From: Lineus longissimus
Taxonomy: Eukaryota; Nemertea; Pilidiophora; Heteronemertea; Lineidae
Length of the DNA stretch: 64,000 nt
Direction: 5' to 3'
Assembly (NCBI RefSeq): GCF_910592395.1
Contig: NC_088311.1
Span: 7,814,501 to 7,878,500, forward strand
Under the pieces are notes generated by a model. The model was given only the letters and a program-made list of their open reading frames with translations, was not told the DNA's origin and searched no databases. Below are positions 46,048-58,494 of this stretch, one piece after another (the first letter of the stretch is position 1; the number at the start of each line of letters is the position of its first letter). Made by a program: the position numbers and the translations under genes.

Positions 46048-46345
46048 TAACACCAATAAATACCAAATTCTGACAAATTTAAACGAATTGTCTGGTCTCG
46101 AAAATTTTCCATCATATGGTTGTAGCACTTAGCATTGTTATGATATCCGTTCATGGAAAATTGCCAGTGACGTCATCTTTTCAACCTCAGCTTGTCAATA
46201 AATGAAGCATACATCGATGTGCAATGGAATGGTTCCAATTTTTATAGGGACGAGGTTATTAAGGGGAATTTTCCACGCTCTTTCATTCATAAATTAAATT
46301 TGGCCAATCCTGGAAGGCTATCCTGGAATGTTTTGGAAATGCAAC

Positions 46346-46352
46346 TATAAAA
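46346..46352 (+). promoter_or_regulatory. TATA box of the SLC6 gene
   Basis: TATAAAA in the context 'caactataaaagaag', about 125 bp before the ATG at 46474. A start near 46375-46385 is predicted from the usual 25-35 bp spacing. Confidence 0.6.
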
Positions 46353-46473
46353 GAAGACAGCTGGCGGTTTTATCAATAATACGATTTACCACAACACGAG
46401 TAGCAGTTCCGGTCTTGAAAGAAAAAACAGTTTTTCGAATTTTCTGTGATATATACCCATTTCTACAATTAAA

Positions 46474-49400
46474 ATGGGAGTTAAAACAAAACTAGATCCT
46501 ACCACTGAGAAGTTAAAGCCAGTGCTAGTGGATGAAAAAGATGTTGACGAAGTAACTTATGATTTGGTGAGTGTACCTTTAATTTCATTTTTCACCGTTG
46601 TCTTTGATTCACTGGCAATCTGATCCTCTCAATAATATTTCAAGTCATTATTAATAGTGACTGACTGATTCAATTTTACATGTTCTTCCTATATATTTGG
46701 GCGTTATTATTTTCCCGTATATCACATCGTTGATAGTAAGGACTCATAAAATGTGACCTCGGATACGCCGAGTGAACTCTCTCGTTGCTGATGATATGCT
46801 ATACTATCATTTCTATACGCATTCCTCCTGGTCAAGGGGTCTTTTTTATTTACTATGTAAGTCCCACACATTTATCCTGAGCTTAGAGTAAGTTACTCTA
46901 GTCCCGAGTGATGACTTATACTTATAGCTATACTATTTTGGAGCCAAAAATTATCTCATCTGTTGAAGGAAAGACTGATGCGATGGTTTCTCATCATCGA
47001 GATAAAGCAAAAACAGCCTTTTTTAGATGATAGAGAAATCAACCTAAATTCAGGTTTTCCCAAAATAATAGAGAAATGGCTCTCATTTTTGTTCCATCCT
47101 GAGACTCAGGATGATTTGTTCCTGTCCTTCTCACAGCACCCCTGTCAAAAATAACTTTGTGTTGCCTAAAGCCCTATACAGCGTTCATAACATGTGGGAA
47201 TTTACTTCTAATAATATATATCGCTCACAACCGTGATGGAAAATCCCCGAGATCGCTAGAACATGTTGAATCACCCATTTATGCTAATGATAGCAGCCTA
47301 CCTTCCAGCTAAACCTCGCCACCACAGCTGAATAGATCATATGGCTGAATATGTGCCCGCCCACGCTTCCCGCCAAATTAATATACCGAATCACAACTCA
47401 TTGCCATGATATTCGTTGGAGCGCGAGCCAGTGTTCGGCTCAGGCTTTTGCAAATACCGTCCCAGGGCTAAAATGTCTAAAATGTGTGTGTTGGCAGTGT
47501 GTCAGGAATGCGCGCAGATGGGATCGGCGAATTAAAATATGTAATTGTTTATGCAACATATAATTTGCTCTTGGTAACAACCGCGCAATGGAAAATTTTT
47601 CTTCACGCAATGGGGGCCGCACAAATTAAATTATTCCTTGTGTTCTTTTTTTTATCAATATTATTTCGTAGGCGAAGGGCGGGGTGCAAACGAAAAAAAC
47701 GCCATAGAAATAATTGATACGTCCCTAGAGTTGAATGAAAGCGCACTTAACTCTTCCTAACTAAGTGTCGTAGCCCGCATCGTATAGGCCTAGTATTAAC
47801 AACTCAATTGCGGAGGGGGGTCTTATAAATACATTGGGGGGTAATTATGGTGGTTGTTGACGTTGGCTTTTCTCAGCTGTAGCCCATTGACACCTTTTTT
47901 TGTAATTTAACTCTAGTTATCCCAATGTTATTTCTGCGTTTGACAATGGCATGCCAATTAACGGAAACAATTAGAGATGCTCGTACCAAGTTCTTGGCTG
48001 GGGTATAATGCGACCAAAACACGCACAAAAGAAAACAATGTGGTAGTGTCACAAACTCATCTCACAAACAATGTGTCAGTCAAGTCATCATATTACTAAG
48101 TCCTTTGGCGCTAAAATGAAGCGCGCCAAAGTCATCCATGATCCGACGCACGTTTTGGGCAGCATTCGGGAGGCTATTTGTTTGACGAAGGACGTTTTAT
48201 TGTTTGGCTGATCGGTAGATCTGGGCTGAGAGAATGTACACCAAAGATCGATAAAAAAATAGAAGTCGTACACCAAAGATCGATAAAAAAAATGAACTTA
48301 TCTTTATTTCTAACGCGCCATGCCCTTTTGCGCAAAAAGCGCGGGAACATCGTTATGTCACTATGACGAATCGTTATCATTTAAATTTTTAACGCTCATT
48401 TCCAATTTCAATTCTATAAAAGACTTATGCTTTTTATTTCAGAATTCTTATGATGTTGAGAAATGCATTGGTGAGAGTTCCTCTGTTGGGAGCGACAACA
48501 CGTCCACAACGTCAAGTGAAGATGAGAACAAGGAGAGAGGCAACTGGACGGGCAAGCTGGACTTTCTTCTGTCTTGCCTCGGGTATGCTGTGGGACTGGG
48601 AAATGTTTGGAGGTTCCCTTATCTTGTCTACAGAAACGGAGGAGGTAAGTTGAGTTGCGACTGAGTATTGCCATCAAATTAGTTGCTCGTGTGCAGGTGA
48701 TAACATTATGAAAATTTCCTGCGCCTGAAGAATCGACTCAATAGTATAGAGTTTAATCTGATGGGAAGGATTTATACTTTTTACCAATATCTTATATCTG
48801 ACAGACAACACAATGAATCGAAAGAATTGAATTGAATTGAATTGAATATGTGTCATTGAATTCCATTCCGGAATGCGTGGGAGAAAGGAGATGGTTTTCC
48901 TTCTTACTGAGAACTTTGAAAACTAATCGTTAAAGAATTTTTTGGGCGTGTATCCTATTAATTCTTGTAACAATAAATACGATTATTGCCTTGAGGTATT
49001 TTCTTAACAAATTGATATTACATTAAAAGACATTATTTAATATTTGCATTTTTGTTCCTTTTAGGTGCTTTCTTGATCCCATATATCATCATGTTAATCT
49101 TCGCCGGAATGCCGCTTTTCTTCATGGAACTTTCCTTTGGACAATTTGCCAGCTTGGGACCGATCTCAATTTGGAGACTCAGTCCAATCTTTAAAGGTAA
49201 GAAAAATTAAAACAACATAATAAAATGTGGCCAATCAAGAAATTTAGGAAGGATGGTGCAACAGGAGGATGTGTCCTCTTCGATACTTAGCAATTTTGAT
49301 AAATTTTCAATGAATAAAGGTAGTTTGACTGAGAGAGAAGAGACAAGCTATTTTCTCTCTTTGCATGTTGTCATAGTCAAATATAAGCTTACTTCAAAAG

Positions 49401-52400
49401 TCCTCTCAACGAAAATGCATCATTTCTCAAATGATGTCTTGTCTTTCATCATTCATCTTGATAGAGTTTGACTCCCTCCGTTTCACAATGTCTTAAATAT
49501 CGTCTTTATTGTGTCTTCTCCAGGTGTTGGTGTGGGCATGTTGGTTGTTTCCTGTCTGGTTGGAATCTATTACAACATGATCATAGCCTGGTCGCTCTAC
49601 TACATGTTTGCATCCTTCACAGCCGTCCTGCCGTGGTCGACATGCGACAATTGGTGGAACACTGACGGTAAGAACAATCCCATATTTTACTTTATATCAT
49701 TGAAGGAGAGGCGCGAATTCAATAATGATATCTTTCTTGCTTTCTACTTGATACAATAAATACATGAATATAAAATATTTGAAATCTCCCCGAGTATCAG
49801 AACAGAGGAAGATAAACCATTGTTGATAGTGCCTGCTTGGTCTGAAGGTATCACATCGCAGTAACAACACGTCCAATTATTGAGAGTCGAGTCTGACCTT
49901 CTTCTCAGTACATGTCATTTTAATGTCTTTCTAATACCACTTTGCAAACTAAAGCAGGTTCTAAAGCAAACCAAAGGAGGTTCTGAAGTAGATGATATGC
50001 ACTCTAACTTATGATGTCTTCCTTCCTTATTTCAGCATGTTCCAGGAAGATGCCTGAAGCGGACTGCTTACAGGCAAATGGAACTTGGGAAAATGGCACA
50101 TGTTTTGGAGAGAATGGCACTTCTATTCTCACTAACTTGACTTCCTCTCTCAACCTTACTCTCAGAATCAACGGAAGTGAAACCAAGTTACCCAGTGACG
50201 AATATTTCCAGTAAGTACTTGAGACCTTAGAGAAACCAGACTATATATAGTCTGGTTACTCTAAGTTGAGACATGTCCTGTTTTCACATTCAAGAAGTAG
50301 ATGACTGTATCTTTCTTCTAAGAATTAATTGGGAGGGGGAGTACTAACTGGGAAAAATAGCTCGGACCAATCAACCACCTGTACGGATTGTGTTTCGAGA
50401 AGGCTACATGTTACCTTTGAGACACCTGGGGGATATCTTGAAATGAAACAAAAGCTTTTTCACAGTATCTGGCCTTTGACCAGTTGTCTTGTTGATGTTA
50501 ATTAGTGTAATAAAATTTCTTTATCTCTTTTACAGTAACTACATGCTAGATCTCTCTGAAGGTTTCCACAACATGGGTGAAGTCAAATGGCAGTTAGCCT
50601 TATGTCTCCTGTTAGCTTGGATCATTGTCTTCTTGTGTCTGGTCCGTGGAGTCAAATCTTCTGGAAAAGTTGTTTACGTGACTGCTACCTTCCCCTATCT
50701 GGTCTTGATAATCCTGCTGGTCCGTGGAGCCACCATGCCCGGAGCTATTGATGGAATCCTCTTCTATGTCACACCACAGTGGGAAAGACTACTTAGCGCC
50801 AAGGTAAGCATTGCTTCTGAAGAGAGCAGATGGACGCTTTCAGGGTTTTGTAGGTAGAACATCTTGTCCGACAAGATATAGCATAAAGCAGGCCTTAAAA
50901 TTGAGCCCTGCTTGACTCTTGTCGTGTAGCAAGGTGTTCTATCATATCTGCCAAAAGATGATGATATGTCTGTGGTTGGAATCTAGAGATGTGAATGGTC
51001 CTCCAACCCATCTTTCAAAAACATTACCCCCTTCCCCCCCTCCCAAAAAAAACCATGACAAATTTCCTAGATTCCAACTTTTGAGATTTGATATCATGTT
51101 TTGTGCAACCTGATATACTCGTGACCTCTGACCTCACCTATGAATGATATGTCCCTCTCATCCTAAAATCTGCCCATACTGACCTGGTCTTTATTGCTAC
51201 ACTTAAACAGGTTTGGGGAGATGCCGCCGTCCAGATTTTCTTTTCCTTGTCGCCATGTTGGGGAGGTCTGATTACTTTGGCTAGTTACAATAAGTTCAAC
51301 AACAACTGCTATAGGTGAGTTACGAGTCGGTATGTAGACAAACCTTCAACAAAGGATTCGCCAACTTTGTTTTAAGAACATCCAAGTTAAAGCCAAGCTA
51401 CGGGTATGATTATCAACTGTTTTTGATTTATTTAATAAGTCATCACATAAATTTCTTCAAATCATTTTAAATCATAGAAAAATAGTGAAAGACAATAATT
51501 TTGGTTTAAGTAACATTAGATTTTCGAAACACCCAAAATTTGATATCCTTCAACTCGAAACAATGCTATTTTTGCAAGGAATTCAACATTTGAAATACTT
51601 GGCACTAGCTTAGATGGTTCTTTCATGGGTAGGTTTTTATTTTTGCTCCCTCTTTAATTCACTTTGATTTTAATTTAATCCTAGATCACTGTCAAATGGC
51701 TGATGGGAAAACAAGTAGATCATCGGAGTCAATTACTGTTGTTCTAGTGGATGCATGTTCCAATTTTGATATGGAATATCTCACTTGCCAGATTGTATGG
51801 TTTTACTTCTAATCCTTATTGTTTTAAGTGACATTGTTTTTTCCTTTCAGAAGTTAACAGATAACCGAGTTGTACAATTCTGGCAATTAGATATTCCATG
51901 CGTGCAATGATTAAGTTGAATTATTTAGTTACAAATCATTTCAACATGTGAAGACAAAAACACTATCATTTAGCGCATGATGGTTGGGGATTTTAACTGC
52001 TATTTCATTATTTTGAGTTTCCAAAACACCAAAAGAAAACCAGGATGACATAAAATTCCATTTTGACTTTGTTTTCATGAACTGGGATTGGAACCAACAT
52101 ACAATATCTAATACAAAGATTACATAGATCTTGTTAATAAATAATTCAACTTTTATATCAGATTGCTCTATTTTGTTATCAGCCTTCAGCTTTGATAAGC
52201 CGGTGCCTGACGACATACTGCGAAGAACCATTAGACTTTCATAGGCATGGCCAGGATTTCAAGAGGGGAGATCCTTTTACCCTAGCGACGGGTGTATGAT
52301 TTTTGCAATCAATTTTTAAGATGTCTCTGACAGCATTGGGCATTTTTACAATCAGAACCTAAAGAATCACCACCCTGACTTGTCCTGGCCTACGCCTATG

Positions 52401-54735
52401 ACTTAGATGCATCATATCATCCTGCCTCCAAAAACAAGGGGTAGACTCCTTTGAATGTTAAACTCAACCACCTTTTTAAACCTTTCAGAGATGCTATGTT
52501 CGTCTGTGTTGGAAACTGCCTGACAAGTATCTTCGCTGGATTCGTCATCTTCAGTATTGTTGGCTTCATGGCATATGACCTGGGTGTGTCCGTCAGTGAG
52601 GTTGCCGCGCAAGGTGCCGGGTTAGCCTTCATCGCCTACCCAGAAGCTGTCACCAAGCTCCCCATCTCCCCGTTATGGTCCATCCTGTTCTTCGTGATGT
52701 TGCTGACCCTCGGATTGGACACCCAGTTTACGGTTTTGGAGACGGTTACCACAACGATTATTGACGAGTTCCCCAAGTACTTGAGGAAAAGGAAAGCTCT
52801 TGTCATGGCTGTTGTCAGCATTGTTGGATATTTATTTGGACTGTCTTTCTGTACCAGGGTAAGTTCATGAAATTTACTTTAAACTGATATAAATTGTAGT
52901 GTTCTTATTAAGAACAAATCATAAAATGGTAATCAAATTACAGCACCCAAATTAAAATAACTATCTTCTGACTTGAATGCTAGCCTCAGGGAAGTGGTCA
53001 CTATCTCAGGAACAGATTTTGGGACAAGCCGAAATGATGGAGTAGATAAGTTATTTAAACATTCGTTCCTTTTTTATTCAGGGTGGTTTCTACATGCTCC
53101 AACTTATGGACAGTTATGCCGCTACCTATTCTGTCCTGATGATTGGTCTTTTCGAGTTGATCGCCATTGCCTGGGTGTACGGAGCGGACAGATTTATGAA
53201 CGACATCAAACTTATGACCGGAAACCGACCCAGTATCTGGTGGAAGATTATGTGGAAGTTTGTTACGCCTCTGCTTATGCTGGTAAGTGTTTAAACAGTT
53301 TAAGAGTGGTAACCTTGGCATGACCTCAGATACTCTTGGTATTTAATTTTTTGTTCAATTCTCAGGGGCTTTCGATTGAGTTCCCACATCCATTTTGCTA
53401 ATGAGACTTTGACTTATAGATCCATTATCGGATTAGTGATGTTAATCTCAATGATTTTCTGATGCAGAAGTTGTCCGAAGGCCATATATCGAAGACTAAT
53501 ATGTAGAATAATACAGTATATAAACAAACATTTTAATATTTTGTTACATAACATACATGATATTTATACAAAATATTTTAATATTTCAACAAAATATTTT
53601 AATATTTTGTTTAAATATCATGTACTTATAATGAAAAATTGTTCTGAAGTAAACTAGAATTTTATATTTTAAATTTTAAACTTGCATCGGAGCCAACCTA
53701 AGCGCCTTATAAATTCCCGGATTATAGACTGTAAATTGGAATTTAAACTAGTAAAATTTAAAACTACTTAAAACTTGATGGACATTGCCAATGCCATCGG
53801 CTATGGCTACGACAAACACATCACAAGAAAAATAAATTACAAATAAAGAAAGGGCTCCAGAGACCTCGCCTATTTCCATAGCCAACCATAATTCTCATGT
53901 CAACAATTTTGTATCGTTTCAGGCTATAATGATCTTCACATGGGTGGACTTTAAACCTCAGAGCTATGACGATTACGTCTACCCACTATGGGCAACGATT
54001 TTGGGTTGGTTGACATCCATGTCATCAGTCGTTATGATCCCCATCTTTGCCATTGTTGCAATTTGCAAGGCTGAAGGAACGTTTTGGAATGTAAGTACAT
54101 ATTCAGTAAAACACTAAGTTAATTGTTGCTAACTACAAGTAGTGAATATCTGCTTTAAAGTCAGTTTTTAATTAGGAGCAACAAAGGCTCAAATAATGAC
54201 AAGAAATATTTTCCTTATAGCTTTAATTTAATACTTCATGAGGTTATTCTGTCATCCTGAACCTCATGGTCTCTACTCCTTGGTGGTCAAGATGTAATTC
54301 TCCTTGCTGATGAAGCATTACACTTCACTGTGTATCTGAATAAGCATTGCTCACAGAATAGAGTTAGGTAGCGGCTGAGTATCACTGTTTCATATCCTTA
54401 TCTGACGTACCCCAAGAATCTATAGAAGGATTCACTGTATAGCAGAAAATGACCCAATGCTTATCTTGTCTTCCTTTCTTTTCCAGAGAATTAAATCCAC
54501 AGCTCAAGCAGGAGAAGACTGGGGACCAGCTCTCCCAGAACATCGTGCTCAGTACAAGGCTATGTTACTTGGAGCAAATACATCTGACTCTGATAACATA
54601 AAACAATCTCATTCTTCACAAATTCCATTAGCAGACTTTTTACCAAAAAACAAGAATACATTAAACTGTTGTGACGATGTGATCTCATCATATTCTTCAG
54701 GAATTTATCAAAAGACAACCGAGTCTTTTTCTTAG
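46474..54735 (+). CDS. SLC6-family Na+/Cl- transporter, glycine-transporter type
   Basis: A 12-helix plasma membrane symporter. Exons: 46474-46566, 48443-48644, 49065-49196, 49524-49667, 50036-50210, 50536-50803, 51211-51314, 52489-52858, 53082-53282, 53923-54090, 54487-54735 (2106 nt, 701 residues). TM1 has [13 protein letters not shown] (about 79-91) and NGGGAFL. The large extracellular loop 2 carries six N-glycosylation sequons between 205 and 238. TM6 reads [22 protein letters not shown]8 reads [10 protein letters not shown], and TM10 has [12 protein letters not shown] with Glu 521. The Ser in TM6 (352) and Glu in TM10 match GlyT2 and ATB0,+ rather than GlyT1. The C-tail includes [10 protein letters not shown]. 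The substrate is probably glycine or a small neutral amino acid, but SLC6A5, A9 and A14 relationships cannot be separated by eye. Confidence 0.9.
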
Positions 54736-54847
54736 GCGTGTTGTGATTATAGACTGTGATAACAAACATTTAAACTAAGGTGCAATTTCAGGAGAAAGCC
54801 ATAGTGATATAAACCTATTAAGGTTACCAAGGATCAACAGGTCTCAA
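54736..54847 (+). other. SLC6 gene 3' UTR, first part
   Basis: Short AT-rich stretch between the stop codon and the tandem repeat. Confidence 0.5.
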
Positions 54848-55145
54848 GAGGAAACAGAATCTGTCAGAACAACACTAGTAAACTTTTCAAGAAAAAAACT
54901 GTATCTGTCAGAAAAAAGGAAACAGAATCTGTCAGAACAACAATAGTAAACTTTTCAAGAAAAAAACTGTATCTGTCAGAACAAGAGGAAACAGAATCTG
55001 TCAGAACAACAATAGTAAACTTTTCAAGAAAAAAACTGTATCTGTCAGAAAAAAAGGAAACAGAATCTGTCAGAACAACAATAGTAATTAAACTTTTCAA
55101 AAAAACTGTATCTGTCAGAACAAGAGGAAACAGAATCTGTCAGAA
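54848..55145. repeat. ~69-bp tandem repeat in the SLC6 3' UTR
   Basis: About 4.3 copies, with GGAAACAG anchors at 54850, 54918, 54987, 55056 and 55126 (period 68-70 bp). Each unit contains 'ctgtcaga' twice and an A-run. The period is near 3 x 23, so the reverse strand is open as a 23-residue repeat, which is a by-product of the period. Confidence 0.92.
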
Positions 55146-55825
55146 TGACGAGTGAACTTTCAAATTTGATTTCCTGTCCTCAAAATTCATGAGAATATTA
55201 CTGCTCAGAAAATTTTTTTGTCATATTCGAAGAGTATTGAGGCGATCACCGCTGCTGAATGTATTTCACAAGCATGTGACAAGACATCATATATGTGATT
55301 TCATCACTCGACATTCATTAAGAGATTCAACAATTTTTATTGTCGCCAACACATTTTTACGATCCAAAATCATTTTGTGATTGATACGCCGTTTTTGCAG
55401 TCAGCTCTTAAGAATAAATCAAATATCAACATTTGAGATCTCAGGACAAACAGGTTATTTTGTTTTCTACAATATCTGTGATTCATCAAAACTCAATGCA
55501 TTTTATAATCCATATCATTGTAAATATGTAAATACGTTCATTTTGGTTTTTAGCAAGTTTGACCTGTTTATATGCCTAAGGGCCTGTGTTAATGCCTGAT
55601 ATATATGGAGGGCACAAATCATGCAACAAGCCTTGTACAAGAATTCATGTCCATGTCCAATAGTAACATTGGCTAAGTTATTATCATCAAACATTTCTCA
55701 TTATATCAAAACATTCTGAATCTATTGTATTTGTATCTGAATCTGAAGTCTTAAAACACCATATTATGACTAACATGTTGTTCATTCAGAAACAATACTA
55801 CACTGTCAAGGCTTTTTAAAATCAG

Positions 55826-55831
55826 AATAAA
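55826..55831 (+). terminator. Polyadenylation signal, likely SLC6 gene
   Basis: AATAAA about 1.1 kb after the stop codon. A second cluster of AATAAA lies at 56040-56055, so the end may be later. Confidence 0.5.
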
Positions 55832-56059
55832 AGACTGAAAAGATTATAACTTGAGATCAACTGAATATTCATTCTCCCATCTAGGTATTTTTGTGTAATG
55901 TCATTTTCACTGACAATGCATATTGTGCGTAAATGTTCTATTCATGTACTTGATGGCGGGTAAATGTTCTATTCATATATTTGTTATATTGTGGTAAATG
56001 GTCTATGCATTTGTAGCATATTTTTGTAACAGAGTCAAAAAAATAAATAAATATAAATT

Positions 56060-57211
56060 GAATTTTGTGTTTACTATAATCATTTCTTGCTCCCCATTCG
56101 GCTAACTGTGTATCATATACCCAGGTATGGGTATTTGGAAAACAAGAGTGTGCTGATTTTAAGAAACACATCCACTGTTCCAGATCAGTTATCTAGTTTC
56201 TCGTCTGCAGTATCTCCAGTTTATGCCCCTGCACGAAATTCAGGACCCCCCAGAAATAAAGCTCGGCAATATGCCAAAATTCATAAAGTTGCATATGACA
56301 ACACTAATCATTCTATGCAGAATCTTCACCAATCTATTTCTGAAGGTCGTCCAATTTCACTCTGCTGTATGTACACACCTGACAATTTTGGAGGGAGGGA
56401 GGGTATTAAAAGATGGCTGCCTAGAGCCCAGAGGAAGCAGGTCAAATTGTGATCACTTTTGGTATGCCTAGTAATATTGTCATCCATACAGCCATCCTCA
56501 AGTTTAGAGAGTACCCAACAATGTTCGACAAAGGGCAGAGGAGGTACAAGACAAGACAATATAAGCACTCCCATACAAGCTAAACATGGTGCCAAATTCC
56601 TATTTTCCTGATGGATGACCTTCTTCCAAACATGCCCATGCCCATATGATGGCAAGCAGGTGCAGCATGGTATAAGTAATTGGAACTTGTCATGCAAACA
56701 TCTTTGGTCCGATACCCGACAAAAACACATTGCTGGTACCATGGGCAAGTCACTTTACTTTACTAACCACTCCGTCATTTCAATACGATGTTTAACAGAT
56801 ATTCCTTGCACCTTCTGCTCAGACCAGGGCATTATAAGCACATCTCATATCTTATCCAGGTGAGAATCATGATGCATGTGGCACCTGCCCTACAGCTGAA
56901 GATGGAGTCGCCATGCCAATAACCAGAATTGGCTCCAACCATAATGACATGCACCGATTGCTCACTGAACAAATGCACGAGATACTAAGCCAAATCAATA
57001 CCAAACTGGTGGTCCTGGGTTGTCCATTTCACACACCACCTTGATTGCAGTGTTGCAGTGTTGCATTGTTCACATGGTCTCCTTTTCGTACAGCGATCTC
57101 GATTTTTCAATCGAGATATAGACAGCACCACTGAGCAGCATGTGCTGTGTTGGATTTAATGGAATGACGCCAAGAGAGTTTTTATTACTGGTATGATTGT
57201 GAGGACAACTA
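56060..57211. other. Spacer without recognised gene; SINE-like core
   Basis: Open frames at 56087-56452 and 56223-56471 (+) look like chance. At about 56710-56775 (+) the sequence 'ggtccgatacccgac' followed by 'ccatgggcaagtcacttta' resembles a tRNA-derived SINE with the common 'GGGCAAG-CACTT' core. Confidence 0.4.
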
Positions 57212-57389
57212 CAGTGGAACCTCCCTTAGTGGACACCTCTCTATTAAGGACAACCTCTCTAATAAGGACACTACTTTTGGTCCCAAATTGGTTGTTTCCA
57301 TTCAATTTGACCTCTCTAATCAGGTCACCTCTCTATTAAGGACAGCACTTTTCAGTCCCAAGGGTGTCCTTAATAGAGAGGTTCTACTG
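57212..57389 (+). mobile_element. Short TIR element (MITE-like), intact copy
   Basis: 178 bp from CAGTGGAACCTCCC to AGGTTCTACTG with TA on both flanks. Nearly identical to the copy at 45870, which suggests recent movement of this family. Confidence 0.85.
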
Positions 57390-57539
57390 TAGTTGAATTT
57401 TAGGTGTCGCACAGAATAATATCCTGCGACCAAGGCCTTTTCGAATCTTCCATTTGTTGTCCATTCGATGCAATACACAGATCACATTTTTCAAACAAGA
57501 ACAAATTTCAAGATCTTTTAGACATAAATACAATTTACA

Positions 57540-57545
57540 TTTATT
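57540..57545 (-). terminator. Candidate ARFRP1 polyadenylation signal
   Basis: AATAAA on the minus strand about 950 bp after the ARFRP1 stop. The intervening 57546-58494 would be 3' UTR; the open frames in it (57729-58190, 57950-58198) show no family resemblance. Confidence 0.45.
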
Positions 57546-58494
57546 TACACAATATATTATGACAAAAGGGCTCCAAAATGGTCCTATTTCCTCTTAACAC
57601 CATCACAATTTCTCATGGATAAAATCAGTCACCAATCTCGATAAAACTGACTGAAAAATCTACATCTATTACACAGCACACCATTATGAATAGATTTTTG
57701 TATCTAAAGTGGTTCATGAAGTGAATTTTCATTTGTTGGTATGGTTCAAAACTACTGCAAACTCCTTTATTTTTATATAAGCCTGACATAAAGGGGGTGT
57801 AATCACAAACTTTATGAGCAAGGATTTGTTCAGCTTAATGATTTCATCATTGGAAACTGCATCTATCAGCAAAAATAAATGGCAGGAAAATCTGAAACAA
57901 ATGTTTTTGCAAAAAAACTGGGCGGCATAAAACAGGAGCTTACAGTAGTTTGATTGAGTTCCCAGTGAATTTCCCATTGTCCAAGGTGACACATCCAAGG
58001 CTGATGTATGGATTAGTATCCAGATGCAGAGTACATTGTATTGTAATATATTTGCCAGGAATAAAGATGGAGTTATTCTACTACATGTCTTCCTTTTCAA
58101 ACACCACAAAACTTTACAAAATAGAGCTACATTTTCAGACTGTATTCCCAACGTACTGTAGACATCTACAGTTAATGGTTTTATTCCCAATATACTGACA
58201 TTAGAATAAGTGACTGCTGCAGGAACTCTACATTTTTATTTAGACGTAGTCAAGGAGAATATAAGTAGAGCATCGAGATGTGACAGCACCAGGGGCTTGT
58301 CAAACACACTTTCCCTGTTCCCTGCTTTGACCTTGTAAAGCAGAAGTGCTAGACAAGGACCCGACCCGAATTTCAGTGTCCTATTCCAGATGCCATTACA
58401 ATTACCACTATACACTCCCAATATGATAATTTGCAAAAATCTCTCATTATTTCATAGAAGATAGTCTTTATACCGAATTTCCAATGTCCCTTCA

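Noticed and set aside
54864-55100. Reverse-strand frame encoding a 23-residue repeat
   Set aside because: It arises because the tandem repeat period is close to 69 bp. There is no start context, splice partner or family match.
56087-56452. 121-codon open frame downstream of the SLC6 gene
   Set aside because: No recognisable motif or splice structure; it lies past the likely polyadenylation site in SINE-bearing spacer.
57729-58190. 153-codon reverse frame
   Set aside because: It lies in the probable ARFRP1 3' UTR on the same strand, with AT-rich hydrophobic composition and no family similarity.
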